Below the pieces are notes generated by a model. That model had not been told where the DNA came from and made no database searches. It worked only from the letters and a program-made list of their open reading frames with translations. Made by a program: the position numbers and the translations under genes. Shown here one piece after another: positions 25,086 to 36,945 of a stretch of DNA of 64,000 nucleotides. Origin of the DNA: Conus ventricosus (lineage: Eukaryota; Mollusca; Gastropoda; Neogastropoda; Conidae); assembly GCA_018398815.1 (NCBI GenBank), contig CM031595.1, positions 136,180,217-136,244,216 of the forward strand, given 5' to 3'. Position 1 is the stretch's first letter. Every line of letters starts with the position of its first letter.

Positions 25086-25135
25086 GAGGACAGGTAAACA
25101 GAACGACAGACAAGCAGGCAGAGAGAGAGAGGAGA

Positions 25136-25183
<48 letters not shown>

Positions 25184-25192
25184 AGTGAGAGT

Positions 25193-25254
<62 letters not shown>

Positions 25255-25762
25255 GAGAGAGAGGCCGAATGTCTTGAAAGTTGGAAGTGGGTGGCTTACG
25301 TTACAAACGTGGTTTATAAAGGTTTTGTACAACATCCATTGGCTTGTACAGAATGATAAGCATCAATGGTTCCAGAAGGGTATTATCATAACGATGATGG
25401 TACAGTGTACAAAATCCACATGCATTTACAATTTAATCTGCGTCTGTAAACTTAATCTTATATGGAAGTCATTCAAAATTAAAATCTGCATATCCAAAGC
25501 TTTTCTTTTTTCTTTTTTTTTTCTATGAGCAATATGCTCTTCAGTTTTATACTTATATCTAAGCTCATTGAGAAATATGCAGTCTGTTTTTTTTCCCCAT
25601 TTTACAACGATAAAAACAAGTGTTTAGTGAATATATAATGCAATTAAACGGAGGGTCATATGTATATTTTCAACAAATCAGTTTTGGCCAATGACTCAGC
25701 ATCTGGAAAGTAAATGTAAATAGACATTTTCATCATTTAATTGCCGTGGGGTCAAAAAAAGT
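24412..25762 (+). repeat. Left member of a 1.35-kb near-identical direct repeat flanking the N gap
   Basis: Aligns along its full length with 26,764-28,138 (reverse-transcriptase C-half, GA tract, 3' flank). Differences are almost all 1-2 base indels in homopolymers or the GA tract. It stops exactly at the gap. Confidence 0.9.
25118..25265. repeat. (GA)n microsatellite (left copy)
   Basis: Interrupted GA array truncating the LINE ORF2. The equivalent array right of the gap is 27,478-27,632. Confidence 0.95.
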
Positions 25763-26762
25763 NNNNNNNNNNNNNNNNNNNNNNNNNNNNNNNNNNNNNN
25801 NNNNNNNNNNNNNNNNNNNNNNNNNNNNNNNNNNNNNNNNNNNNNNNNNNNNNNNNNNNNNNNNNNNNNNNNNNNNNNNNNNNNNNNNNNNNNNNNNNNN
25901 NNNNNNNNNNNNNNNNNNNNNNNNNNNNNNNNNNNNNNNNNNNNNNNNNNNNNNNNNNNNNNNNNNNNNNNNNNNNNNNNNNNNNNNNNNNNNNNNNNNN
26001 NNNNNNNNNNNNNNNNNNNNNNNNNNNNNNNNNNNNNNNNNNNNNNNNNNNNNNNNNNNNNNNNNNNNNNNNNNNNNNNNNNNNNNNNNNNNNNNNNNNN
26101 NNNNNNNNNNNNNNNNNNNNNNNNNNNNNNNNNNNNNNNNNNNNNNNNNNNNNNNNNNNNNNNNNNNNNNNNNNNNNNNNNNNNNNNNNNNNNNNNNNNN
26201 NNNNNNNNNNNNNNNNNNNNNNNNNNNNNNNNNNNNNNNNNNNNNNNNNNNNNNNNNNNNNNNNNNNNNNNNNNNNNNNNNNNNNNNNNNNNNNNNNNNN
26301 NNNNNNNNNNNNNNNNNNNNNNNNNNNNNNNNNNNNNNNNNNNNNNNNNNNNNNNNNNNNNNNNNNNNNNNNNNNNNNNNNNNNNNNNNNNNNNNNNNNN
26401 NNNNNNNNNNNNNNNNNNNNNNNNNNNNNNNNNNNNNNNNNNNNNNNNNNNNNNNNNNNNNNNNNNNNNNNNNNNNNNNNNNNNNNNNNNNNNNNNNNNN
26501 NNNNNNNNNNNNNNNNNNNNNNNNNNNNNNNNNNNNNNNNNNNNNNNNNNNNNNNNNNNNNNNNNNNNNNNNNNNNNNNNNNNNNNNNNNNNNNNNNNNN
26601 NNNNNNNNNNNNNNNNNNNNNNNNNNNNNNNNNNNNNNNNNNNNNNNNNNNNNNNNNNNNNNNNNNNNNNNNNNNNNNNNNNNNNNNNNNNNNNNNNNNN
26701 NNNNNNNNNNNNNNNNNNNNNNNNNNNNNNNNNNNNNNNNNNNNNNNNNNNNNNNNNNNNNN
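25763..26762. other. Assembly gap (1,000 N)
   Basis: Exactly 1,000 N, an arbitrary scaffold gap size. Open frames across it are meaningless. Confidence 1.
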
Positions 26763-27479
26763 ACAAGAAAAACTTTTGTGGCCAATACTTGTTAAAAAAT
26801 GAAATAAGGGGGAAAATGTATGCTGTATAAGAAGTATGTATGATAATGTTAAAGCAAGAATAAGAAATAAGGCAGATCTGACAGATTTTATTACTTGTTC
26901 AAGAGGGGTTATAAACAAGGTGATGTGTGCAGTCCAGTTTTGTTTTCTTTGTTTATTAACGAACTTGCTTTAGAAATAATTGAAAATGGAAGGCATGGAA
27001 TGACATTTTCGCCTGATTTCTCTGAGTTGTTTATTTTATTATTTGCAGATGATATTATTTTGATGTCAGAAACAGTGGTTGGACTACAAACTCAGTTGAA
27101 TTATTTGTATACAGCATCCAGTTATCTGGAATTGACGGTGAATATGAATAAAAGTAATATTATAGTGTTCAGAAAGGTGGTTACTTAGCTTCAAGGGAAA
27201 AATGGATATATGGTACAACAGAAATGAAAGTTGTAAACAGTTATACGTATCTAGGTGTGTGCTTTTCAACCAAACTTAGTTTCTATACACCATGTGATGA
27301 ATTGGTAAGTAAAGCTAAACGAGCATTAATAACAATTCAGAGAACATTGTATAAACTTGAGAATAATTCACCTGAACTGTTTCTTAGGCTGTTCGATGCG
27401 CAAGTTCAGCCTATTGATTATAACACATCATTAAATTTTAAAGAGGAACAGGTAAACAGAACGACAGACAAGCAGGCAG

Positions 27480-27525
<46 letters not shown>

Positions 27526-27555
27526 GAGAGAGAGAGAGAGAGTGAGAGTGAGTGA

Positions 27556-27586
<31 letters not shown>

Positions 27587-28138
27587 TAGAGAGAGAGAGA
27601 GGAGGGAGGAGAGAGAGAGGAGAGAGAGGAGGCCGAATGTCTTGAAAGTTGGAAGTGGGTGGCTTACGTTACAAACGTTGGTTTATAAAGGTTTTGTACA
27701 ACATCCATTGGCTTGTACAGAATGATAAGCATCAATGGTTCCAGAAGGGTATTATCATAACGATGATGGTACAGTGTACAAAATCCACATGCATTTACAA
27801 TTTAATCTGCGTCTGTAAACTTAATCTTATATGGAAGTCATTCAAAATTAAAATCTGCATATCCAAAGCTTTTTCTTTTTTCTTTTTTTTTTCTATGAGC
27901 AATATGCTCTTCAGTTTTATACTTATATCTAAGCTCATTGAGAAATATGCAGTCTGTTTTTTTCCCCATTTTACAACGATAAAAACAGTGTTTAGTGAAT
28001 AATATAATGCAATTAAACGGAGGGTCAATATGTATATTTTCAACAAATCCAGTTTTGGCCAATGACTCAGCAATCTGGAAAGTAAATGTAAATAGACATT
28101 TTTCATCATTTAATTCGCCAGTGTTGGTCAAACAAAGT
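26763..28138 (+). repeat. Right member of the direct repeat flanking the gap (LINE family 2 reverse-transcriptase C-half and 3' flank)
   Basis: Carries FINELALEIIENGRHGM, FADD followed by IILM (27,043-27,066), then YTYLGVCFSTKLSFYTP and LFDAQVQPI in mostly open frames at 26,895-27,188 and 27,224-27,440. The GA tract is at 27,478-27,632 and the 3' flank runs to about 28,138, where the left copy meets the gap. The two together probably represent one locus. Confidence 0.85.
27478..27632. repeat. (GA)n microsatellite (right copy)
   Basis: Counterpart of 25,118-25,265 with a different number of GA units and interruptions. Confidence 0.95.
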
Positions 28139-28840
28139 TAATTGACAACACAATGCCAGACATGAAATCATTTAATCCTTATGTAAAGTAAAGAAAGACA
28201 ATCGATTACTGTTTAGAACATCTGTTATTCTTCAGTACACTAAAATTAAAGTCCCAAGTTATCTGTATTATTCTTAACTGGAGCCATTTCATTTTACACA
28301 CAAACTTTGTTAAAAATACCCATTTCATCTACACAGATATGTTGTTAAGGTAAACAGACATGTTTGAATCCCAGTATGTAACCACTTTAGACGAATATGA
28401 TTGTCTATAGACCCTTTAGAAACTCATATAGCTTTTTGTTTTTATGTATGTATGCATTCCATTATTGCTGCTGTATAATTAGAAAAGTTAGCAAAATTTA
28501 TTTCAGCATCGTACTTTTTGTTTAAATTGTTCTTAAGAAATAATCGACCATTGTCAATCAACAAATGAGAAATGTATTCTTTTGTCGATCCATTCGCTTA
28601 CCAAAATAGCCCCTTTTCCAGATCATAAAACACCGGCTCTGAGGGAGTTCACCAGAATTCTTACCGGACAGCTAACTTTGTAGAAAAAAAATACATGCAG
28701 TAAACACATATGTCCAAAACTATCTGTGAAGTTTTGCTATGTTGTCTGGTCCATGTTTCTCAACAATCTTACAATAGTGTTCTTCGTATAGATATGGAAA
28801 GGGTTAATAAGAGTGTGACGTTGAAGAAAGCATACACATC
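28139..28840. other. No gene seen
   Basis: AT-rich unique sequence. Short open frames lack recognisable domains. Confidence 0.5.
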
Positions 28841-28842
28841 CA

Positions 28843-29002
<160 letters not shown>

Positions 29003-29830
29003 CTTATAACGGTAAGTGAAAGGCACAGAAATAAAAGTATGATAAATCAGATATGCATCGATATTGCACACAGTGTGCTGTTAATGTGTATGATATTCCG
29101 CATGTACACAGTACACTCGTACATACAGGAGAAGAAAATAAAGAAGCGAACGTTTACGTGAATAATTACACCATGAAACAGGCGGCTGTTGTGTTCTTTG
29201 TTTTATTTTAAAGTTTCACAACCCAGTACTGTTTGCAAACCATTGCAAAGGTTTATTCGAACTTTTTGTAAAACTGAACTCTGCGGTATTTCGGTTGGGT
29301 GTTAGTTGTTCTCCTTTTTCTGTCTATTATTGTCTCACGGTGCAGGTACCAGGTATTTGCCCCCCCCCCCTCCTGATAATGGGTAAATAATAACTGTCCT
29401 TATCTGTATACATATTGTGCCAACAATCGATGAACCAAGTAGGCAAATATTATGTGTGGTGCGGAATATTGCAAGTAAAACAAACGAAACATATACAGAC
29501 AGACTTATACAATCATACAGACATAAATTTATATAACTACCGGTTACCCGCTTCGCCGTATATCTTACAAATATCGGGGCGGGCACACCCCTCGCTCTCA
29601 CCACTAAAAGACAATACAATAAATCAGCGTGGTTGTTTCGTTTTTCCCATGCTGATTCCAATTGCCCCAGCCTCCTCCTACGACTTCACCCAATTTTTGT
29701 TCCGGACGCCCACTCTTCTGCCGCTCTATCGGGTTCCCTCACGAATTTTTTTTCTAATCGATCACAGTCCAGAGAATGTCCTGTACTTTGAACTACCAAC
29801 ATTCTTCAATTCTTGATTGAAGGCTCCAAA
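29003..29830. other. No gene seen
   Basis: Includes C run 29,359-29,370. From about 29,500 to 29,560, repeated ACAGACA/ATACA units precede TACCGGTTACCCGCTTCGCC, a wording common at the ends of invertebrate interspersed repeats. I cannot name the element. Confidence 0.4.
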
Positions 29831-29839
29831 ATTGAAAAC

Positions 29840-30020
29840 TCCTGTAGGGCCGCCATAACTTAGTGATAAGGCCTGACTCATGATCCAAAGGCGTGGTTGC
29901 CAATCACAGGCTTGTCGTGAAATTTTAAAACGTGGAATGTGTTTCCCCACTAAAATGACCGTGGTTTCCCCCGTTGTCCACCCTGTCCCTTATTTGGGCA
30001 CGACGTTTAAAATCCAACAC
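29840..30020 (+). mobile_element. tRNA-derived SINE
   Basis: Starts near 29,848 with GGGCCGCCATAACTTAGTGATAAGGC, an A box of tRNA type. An anticodon-like CTCATGATCCAAAGG stretch follows, and then GTGGTTGCCAATC, a B box weakened by changes from GGTTCGAATC. A non-tRNA body (TTTCCCC..ACTAAAATGACCGTGG) comes next. The order fits a Pol III SINE. The tRNA part no longer folds into a canonical cloverleaf. Confidence 0.6.
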
Positions 30021-30220
30021 AAACATACAACTCTGGGAAAAGATTGCCTTTTCCACATGTTATCAGTTCATTGAGCCGCTGGTAACAACATTTCTGGCTC
30101 CTTTTCGCAATAAGCAGTGCGCTGGCCATTCGTGATCGCTACGTAGAATATTCCATTGTAAAACACGGAACGTCAGTCGCCCCAAGGGATGAAATGTCCT
30201 AACCCGGGCTCTTGAGATTG

Positions 30221-31560
30221 TCAACTTATCTGGTTCGTGGGAATCTGAAGCCAGCAAACTGAATCAGAGTGCCATAGTTCCAGAGAATTTTTGGGAGACA
30301 CCGTTCCACCTTTTGGGGCACATATTTTCCTTCTACAAACGTTCCTGTCAGTCCTGTGAAACACATCGGTGCCAGTGAGCACCGTTCGGTCCATAGAAAT
30401 AAACTTGGGGACCCAGATTTCAGCAACAGTTTCATGCGGTAAGTCCAAAATCTCATGGAGTTCAAGAGTTCTTGTGGATAAAAGGACTCCCCTCATCATC
30501 ATTCTGTCACAATCTGGACAAGTTTCCTCTCCAGGATGTCCTTCATGGGTCTGGTTGCAATGTGGACAGGCGCGTTCAGGAGGAAGGATGCCCTTTTCCG
30601 TCGCTGACCATCTGAGGCTCACAGTGAGCAGAAAGCCGGGTAACTGCGTATAATCAGATCCTCCGGGCTATCATAAAACTGGCAGAGTGTTGGTGGGAAC
30701 CAATATAGTATCTGAAACATGACTCAAGGCACCATTCCAATGTTCAACAGAATTTGCGAAGCTGCTGTCTGGAGTTCCAACAGTGGCGCCTCATAATAAC
30801 AAGCATGCCCGCCATTGCTTCAGACCACGTAGAGGTTTGCTCTGGTGCCATTGAGAACGACAGGAAGGATCTGCCAAAGCCCCACAGAACAGCGGTGGAT
30901 CCTCCATTGGCCTGTGCTCTGGGTGATGCCGGCAGCGTAGATCCATGGCCCGTAACAGCTTTGGGTCATGGACTCATCAATTTATGAGCGTGGCAGCCTC
31001 TTTGATGACTTTGGCCTACGTTGACCCTCGCTTACCAGTTGGCTTTCTTGCTTGTCCGCATCCAAGGGAACCTTGAAAGTCTATGTCTCCGCCCACCCAA
31101 AAAGAGTACGGCAAGGCCACGGAAGCACTAGCACTATTTTGCCTGTGAGCAATCATTTTCAGGTAATAGCAATGTCGTTCTCTGTCCCTCATGGACCTAG
31201 CAAGAACTTTATGTTGCTGCTTGCTGTGACTGCTCTGCGCAACTATGGCATAAAGCTTCGTTCACGGCTCTCTTGGTCAGCGGCACTGCTTCAGCTGATC
31301 ATCAGCGCTCCCATGCAGTATGTCCGTAATTGGTCTCGCGTAGTATTCCCGCAGAGCACAGTTTTTTGGTTTTGTCTGTCATCCATACACCTCTGTAACG
31401 TGCCTTCCAAGAAGGAAAGGTTTGTCTGAATCACTGTATGAGCTGTTGTAGATAGAGCTCGGTACTGCGCTCAACAGACAGCTCGTCGGACTTGAAGAGG
31501 AAATCTTCAGCAAGATCGTCTCTGAAGACGTTCCACAGATGCCGGTTACTGGTTCAAAGC
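30221..31560 (-). pseudogene. Unrecognised broken protein-coding remnant with a CxxC pair
   Basis: On the minus strand, 31,430-31,550 reads HLWNVFRDDLAEDFLFKS and continues for about 35 residues with amphipathic character. At 30,221-30,622 a 133-residue open frame holds CPHCNQTHEG and CPDC, two CxxC pairs about 14 residues apart that could form a zinc ribbon. Stops and frame changes separate the parts. The first stretch resembles the region before the helicase in some Helitron-type proteins, but not closely enough to claim. It may be two unrelated pieces. Confidence 0.3.
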
Positions 31561-31629
31561 CTCCAATAAACAGAAGTCACGCAGCAGTCGGGGTCCGCTG
31601 AAGATGAGGCTTCCGCCTCAATTTAAAGC

Positions 31630-32790
31630 TCACTTCCTTTTCGGTTCGGTAAGTGTATATCATTGTCAGCATGTAAAACTACACCTGTATACCAAATGTC
31701 ATCAAAAAGGCTAATAGTTAGAATAATCGGATCTTTACCGTTTTAACGCTCAATTTTAAAGTTCTGTTCGTTAAATGTATATCATGTTCAGCGGTAAAAA
31801 ATGCATCTTATACCGAATTCCATCAGGAACTTCAAAATGTATATAATAACGGTCTTTAACAGTCAATTTTAATGGGGTTCGTTAAGGTTGTAGTTCATAT
31901 TCAGCTTTTAAAACGCACTTGTATTCCAATTTCATCAAGAAACGAAATGTAGAAATGACGGAGCTTAACGGTTTTTATAATCGCTCAAGTTGAAGGGCCA
32001 GTTCGTGTAATTGGAGTTCTGGGTTCAGTCGTGGAAATCTGCATCTGTTGCCGAATTTCATCAGGAACGGCGAATTGAGATAATTAAAAACGTTTTTAAT
32101 CGGTCAATTTTTTAAGGCCGTCGGTAATTGTATAATCATTGTTTCACGTGTAAAACTGGGCATCGTATACCGTAATGTAAGCAAGAATGGTCTAAATTTT
32201 ATATAATAACGTGTTAACGGTCAATTTTAATTGTTCAGCGTGTAGTGTAGATAATTAGTCAGTCAGTTAAAACTTCACCTGTATAACCAAAGTTCATCAA
32301 GAAAGTTCTTAAATGTTAAAAATAACGATCTTAACAATGTTGGATAAATCGTCAAGGTGAAGTTGTCCTTTTCGGGTAAATTGTATATCATTGTTCACGT
32401 TAAAACGCATCTGATACCGAATTTCAGCAGAACGTCAAAATTTAGAGTATAACGGTTTTTAACAGTCCAATTTGAAATTTCGGTTCTGTAAGTTGTTATA
32501 TCATTATTCAAGCTGTTATAAACTTCACACACTGTATACCAAATTTCATCAGGAACGGTCTAAATTTTATTGAATAATGGTTTTTAACGGTCAATTTTCG
32601 TGCGGAATTATATCAGTGTTCACGTGTAAAAACTGCATCGTTATACCGAATTTCATCATGAAGGGTCGAAATTGATATAATAACGGTGGGAACGGCATTT
32701 TTAAGTTCTGGTTCGTTAAGTGGATGTGCATTATTCACATTTAAAACGTCACCTGTTAGCTACCAAAGGGCATCAAGAAAGCTAAATTTA
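31630..32790. repeat. ~119-bp satellite array, about ten units of two alternating types
   Basis: The landmark TATACCGAATTTCATCA and its variants recur at about 31,681, 31,803, 31,914, 32,041, 32,160, 32,275, 32,406, 32,525, 32,633 and 32,749 (mean spacing about 119 bp). Other parts of the unit are AACGGTCAATTTTAAAG, GTTCGTTAAGTGTATATCAT and CACGTGTAAAACT. Units end either CACCTGTATACCAAA (type 1) or CATCTGTATACCGAA (type 2), mostly alternating. Confidence 0.85.
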
Positions 32791-32799
32791 GAATAACGC

Positions 32800-33540
32800 T
32801 TTTAACTGTGATAAATAACGGGTCATAAAAACATCGAAGACCCAGTGTTATCCACAGTATGTCCTCTAACCTCATGCCAAGTGTGTGCGATCCGACACTT
32901 CCACTTTGCCGCCAACATCAAAAAGATGTATTTTTGATCGTTTTTTTAGGTACTGGTTGGTAAAGGTGGTAAACGTCAGAAATAACTGGTCGTTGAAAAC
33001 GGCCAATACCCTATGTTACCCGAGATGTCCCTCTAGTTCAGGTACCTGGCAATGCACAACGGCCATTGATGAATACTAGGATAAAGATGTCTTTTAAACT
33101 TAGAACAGTTTGTGAAACGTTGGTTAAATTAACTGGTTTTATTGGGGGGATAAAGTAGCCCAAAACATCCTCGGTCACAACAGACGTACCTGCTAAATCA
33201 AGAAGATCGGGTTTTTTAAACAGTTTTCTTTTATCTGGTTTGGTGGTTTTAAACGGGTTTTATCGGGTATAAATGTACGTTTTTGATCGGCCAAAGAACG
33301 CCGAATTTTAAGAATATCCTGTACCGTTGCACGGTCACAACGGCTATTGAAGAAAAGCAAGGAAAAAATTCGTTGATACCGTGTTAAACAGTTTTTTACG
33401 TTTTTAAATAATCGGTTTATTTTGTAAGATTTGCCCAAAACCATCCTCGGCACAACAGAACTTAACCTGCCAAAGTTCATTACAATCGTGAGCCGTGTTT
33501 GATCTAGACGGACTCAGACACAAACACACACAACAACAGA
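32800..33540. repeat. Second, longer degenerate tandem repeat with a retroelement-like end
   Basis: Repeated phrases include ATGTATTTTTGATCG, CCTCGGTCACAACAGAC and ACCTGCCAAATTTCATCAAGATCGG variants at about 33,165-33,210 and 33,440-33,480, with spacing near 270 bp. It ends GAGCCGTGTTTGATCTAGACGG, then ACTCAGACACA, a phrase common at 3' ends of invertebrate interspersed repeats. Confidence 0.5.
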
Positions 33541-33689
33541 ATTTGCATTTATATATTTATTTCTTCAAGCTAAACCTTAAAGCAAGCTTTGTTTATATTT
33601 CAGAGATTTCTTGGCAGTCTTTGCAACACCAAGCTGCTCTGGAAGTTCTGGAACGTGCTCGGTAGCTTCTCCTTGGAATTTATTATGTT

Positions 33690-33690
33690 G

Positions 33691-33741
<51 letters not shown>

Positions 33742-33772
33742 AATATATATAGATATATATATATTAGAGAGA
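33690..33772. repeat. (TA)n microsatellite at the 3' end of Penelope-like element C
   Basis: TA array abutting the 3' end of the minus-strand Penelope-like copy, in the same position as the TA array after copy B (54,483). Confidence 0.95.
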
Positions 33773-33777
33773 TATAG

Positions 33778-34690
33778 AAGATAAATCCAGCCAAAACGCC
33801 ACTCATATTCCATAAAGCGCTCAACCAAGCAGGAGCGACATAACCAGATTTAAAAACAAGGTGTTAAAATGAAAAGTAAAAACACAAAATTGTTCGAGCG
33901 GATGCTCACCTCAGTTGTACAATCAGGCAACGCCACCAGTATTATATAGTTGTGTTGTGTGGTGGGTGACTCGGCGCGGGTGGCACTGACGTAGATTTTT
34001 TCTTTTGTGCGCGTTCAGGAGTCGGCCAAGGAATGGCATTGACAAAGATTTCCATTTATGCCTGAAAACTAGTAGTTCCATTGTTCTTACTTTAGAGTTT
34101 CAGGGATGCCTAGATGGGTTTACATAATATCACCACTTGTCCTGTTTACATAAGGGCATTTTTGAGAAATGTGTTGTCTGGTGTTGCTTTTTAGAAGCTT
34201 TCCAGATATGTTTTATAGCTATTTTCTGAGCGTGATGCCGGCCAATAGGTTTACCTTAATGCGGTTTGGATTGTATATTTTCATTGTTTTGAAGGACTGT
34301 GGAGGGGGTGCATATCGGTTTAAAGTGGTTTCTGTAAGCCCTAGTAGTATCTTATCACTGTCGGGTTGGTACCGTTATTTTACTCAAGGTTGTTGTAAGC
34401 ATTTGTTATGCAGAGGTGACTGGTCATTTTTTGTCCAATTACAAAGATGTCCTTTCGTCACCCTCGTGGTGTATTATTTTTGGTTTGGTTTGTTAAGTGG
34501 AAAATCAATTATTGTTTAAGGGGGCTGACATAGTACAGACTTTACTTTTTGTATTGATTATGTTGAGATAGTACTCATGTTCTTTTGGGAGATGGTTAAG
34601 ATTCTGCGATTTCTTTTTCCGACTTTATGTTTTGTTCCTCCATCATAGGAGGTTTATACCATAGAAGGGGCGTGGCACGGGTCCCTGATT
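33778..34690 (-). mobile_element. Penelope-like element C (5'-truncated, inverted)
   Basis: Reverse complemented, this aligns with the 3' half of element B: CCTCCTATGATGGAGGAACA at about 34,645, the GAGGGTGACGAAAGGA stretch, the GIY-YIG region (GACAGTGATAAG...CAGTCCTTCAAA), the 3' UTR with the stem GAGCATCCGCTC (33,890-33,914), and the tail TGGTTGAGCGCTTTATGGAA (33,810-33,830). No reverse-transcriptase palm is present. It is heavily diverged and all frames are broken. It stands head to head with element A, about 30-50 bp apart. Confidence 0.8.
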
Positions 34691-34719
34691 GCTGTTCAGG
34701 GCCGCAATATAATGGAAAC

Positions 34720-36945
34720 GTCTCTTTTTGAATTCAGATGCTAAAAAGAGATTACAAAACTTATGTTTAAAGCATGATATCTCCTACCTGTAATAAGGAT
34801 TTGAAACCGTTTTATTGAAATATATAGCAGAAAAAGCTAATAGCTAATACTGAATTGAAAAACCACCAGAATAAGTTTCCGACAAGATTGAATAATAACA
34901 AAAACAAATCCAAAATGACAAAACGTATCTAAAGCTGACAAGCAGACAAGCAATTTCTAAAAATGGAACCTAATGAGTACTCTCAAACTCCACAACAAAA
35001 ATATTCAAAAAACTATAAAATAAGCTGATAAGACACTTTGACAACATCTGCAATAATAAAAATAAAACGGGCACCGATGATTAGGTATAGGATAGTACAA
35101 CTGCAATAAAAAGAAGCTTTTATTACCCTTAAAGACCACAAACCTAACGTCCACAAACAACCCCATGTAGGACTAATAAACCCATCAAAATCCGATATTG
35201 GCAAAATTACAAAAGATCCGGAAAAGAGCAACAGAGACAGATATACAAACACCGAATACTATCTCTGGAAAAAAGATTTGAGAGGTAATCCCATGGTTTA
35301 ATGAATTGAACAAACAAAAAAACAGGTTCAGTACTTTTGACATAGTGGATTCTATCCTCTATCGAAGAGGAATTACGTGCGAAAGCACTAAGGTTTTGCC
35401 AACAAATATACAAATATAACAATTCTGAGACAATTCATTTTTCCACACTAAGAAAACCTTCCCATAGCAAACAATAATCTGGATAAAAAAATCAGCAGAA
35501 ACTCCACATTCCGATGGTCCACATGGATCCTATGATGGTGCGGAGAAACTTGTGAATTAGTTGATCTTTTCATTCATGTGTCGCAATACAAAAATTACAG
35601 TGTAAACTGTGCGTATACAAGATGATGCCTGGCCATGTGAAACAAAAACCAAAATCATTGAAAACAAGAAAAAAGAACTTTGTAAACTTTTTCAATAGCC
35701 ACAACCTAAAAATCACAGTAGAAGCCAACAAAAAAATAGTAAATTATTTAACATAACATAGACCTAATGAGACCATACATACAACCATACAAAAAAACCT
35801 AATGACATACCTGCCTACGTAGACAGCAAATAGTGAACCACCCACCCCCATTTTGAAACCATACTTATGTTTAAACAAAAGATATCGAAACGATCATGCA
35901 ATGAGAAAGAATTTAACAGTGCAGCAGCCCGAATACCAAGAGCCTGTAAAAAAGTGGGCTTACATCGACAATTACAAGAATCCCAGATAATAACATGAAC
36001 ACAATAAAAAAACGAGGTACAGAAAAATTTATATGAAGAACCGCTCCATTTGATGGAGGAAAAAAACTAACGTAGGAAAAGAATTCCTCAAATCCTTAAA
36101 ACATCATTCCCCAAAAGACATGTACTATCTAAAATATTCAATAAAAACACGGCCAAGCGATCGTATCTCATGGTTGCCCAAACCTAAAACTAGAATTGAT
36201 TCTGCATGATAAACCAAAAAATAATACAAACCAAAGAGGGTGACGAAAGGATAGCATGTAATTGCAACAAAATAATGAACCAGTGTCCCTCTGAATACAA
36301 ATGCCGCTTACAAAAAATATACATCATTGGGTACCAAGCTACGTAACAACAACCTTGATATAGATACATACATAGATACAGCAAACCACTTAAAACCAGA
36401 TAGCAAACCATAACCAGTCCTTCAAAATGAAAAATATAAAACCAAACAATTAAGTAAACATATTTGGAAGCTTAAAGAAAAGAAAATAGATTACAACATA
36501 TCATGGAAAATTAGAAAAAAGGCACACCATACTTACCAACATTCTAAAAAAGGCTAGTGTGCTTAGGTACTACAAAATGTATGATATTATTATACCCCAT
36601 CTAGCATCCCTGAACTCCTAAATAAAATGGTAAATCAATTGCAGGCTTAAATGGAAATGTTTGTCCCAATGCCCATTCCTTGGCACGTCGCCCCTGAACG
36701 CCCCCAAAAAAGTAAAAATCGACTGCCTACGTGCCACACCCAACTCACCCACCCACACAACACACTATATAATTCGGGTGGCGTGCCTGATTGTACATCA
36801 TGAGGAAGAGCATCCCGCTCGAAACAATGTTGTCGTTTGTTATTACTTTTTCCATTTTAAATCCTTTTTTATACTGTTATGTCGCGCCCCTGCGTGGTTG
36901 AGCGCTTTTTTGGAATTCTGAGTGGCGTTTTGCCGCTGACTTTAT
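34720..36945 (+). mobile_element. Penelope-like element A (full span, decayed)
   Basis: Aligns with element B along its entire length, from TTTGAATTCAGATGCTAAAA (34,729) through the reverse transcriptase (TTTTGACATAGTGGATTCTA at 35,335, a decayed FDIVD box), GIY-YIG region (36,290-36,580) and 3' UTR (36,650-36,880). It adds a tail, TGGTTGAGCGCTTTTTTGGAA at 36,895, shared with element C. Frequent indels leave no long frame. The most open stretches translate on the wrong strand and are shadows. Confidence 0.8.

Noticed and set aside
25696..26918. Frames of about 350 codons across the gap
   Set aside because: They consist almost wholly of unknown bases (N).
34169..34519. Plus-strand hydrophobic 116-codon frame
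   Set aside because: Antisense shadow of Penelope-like element C.
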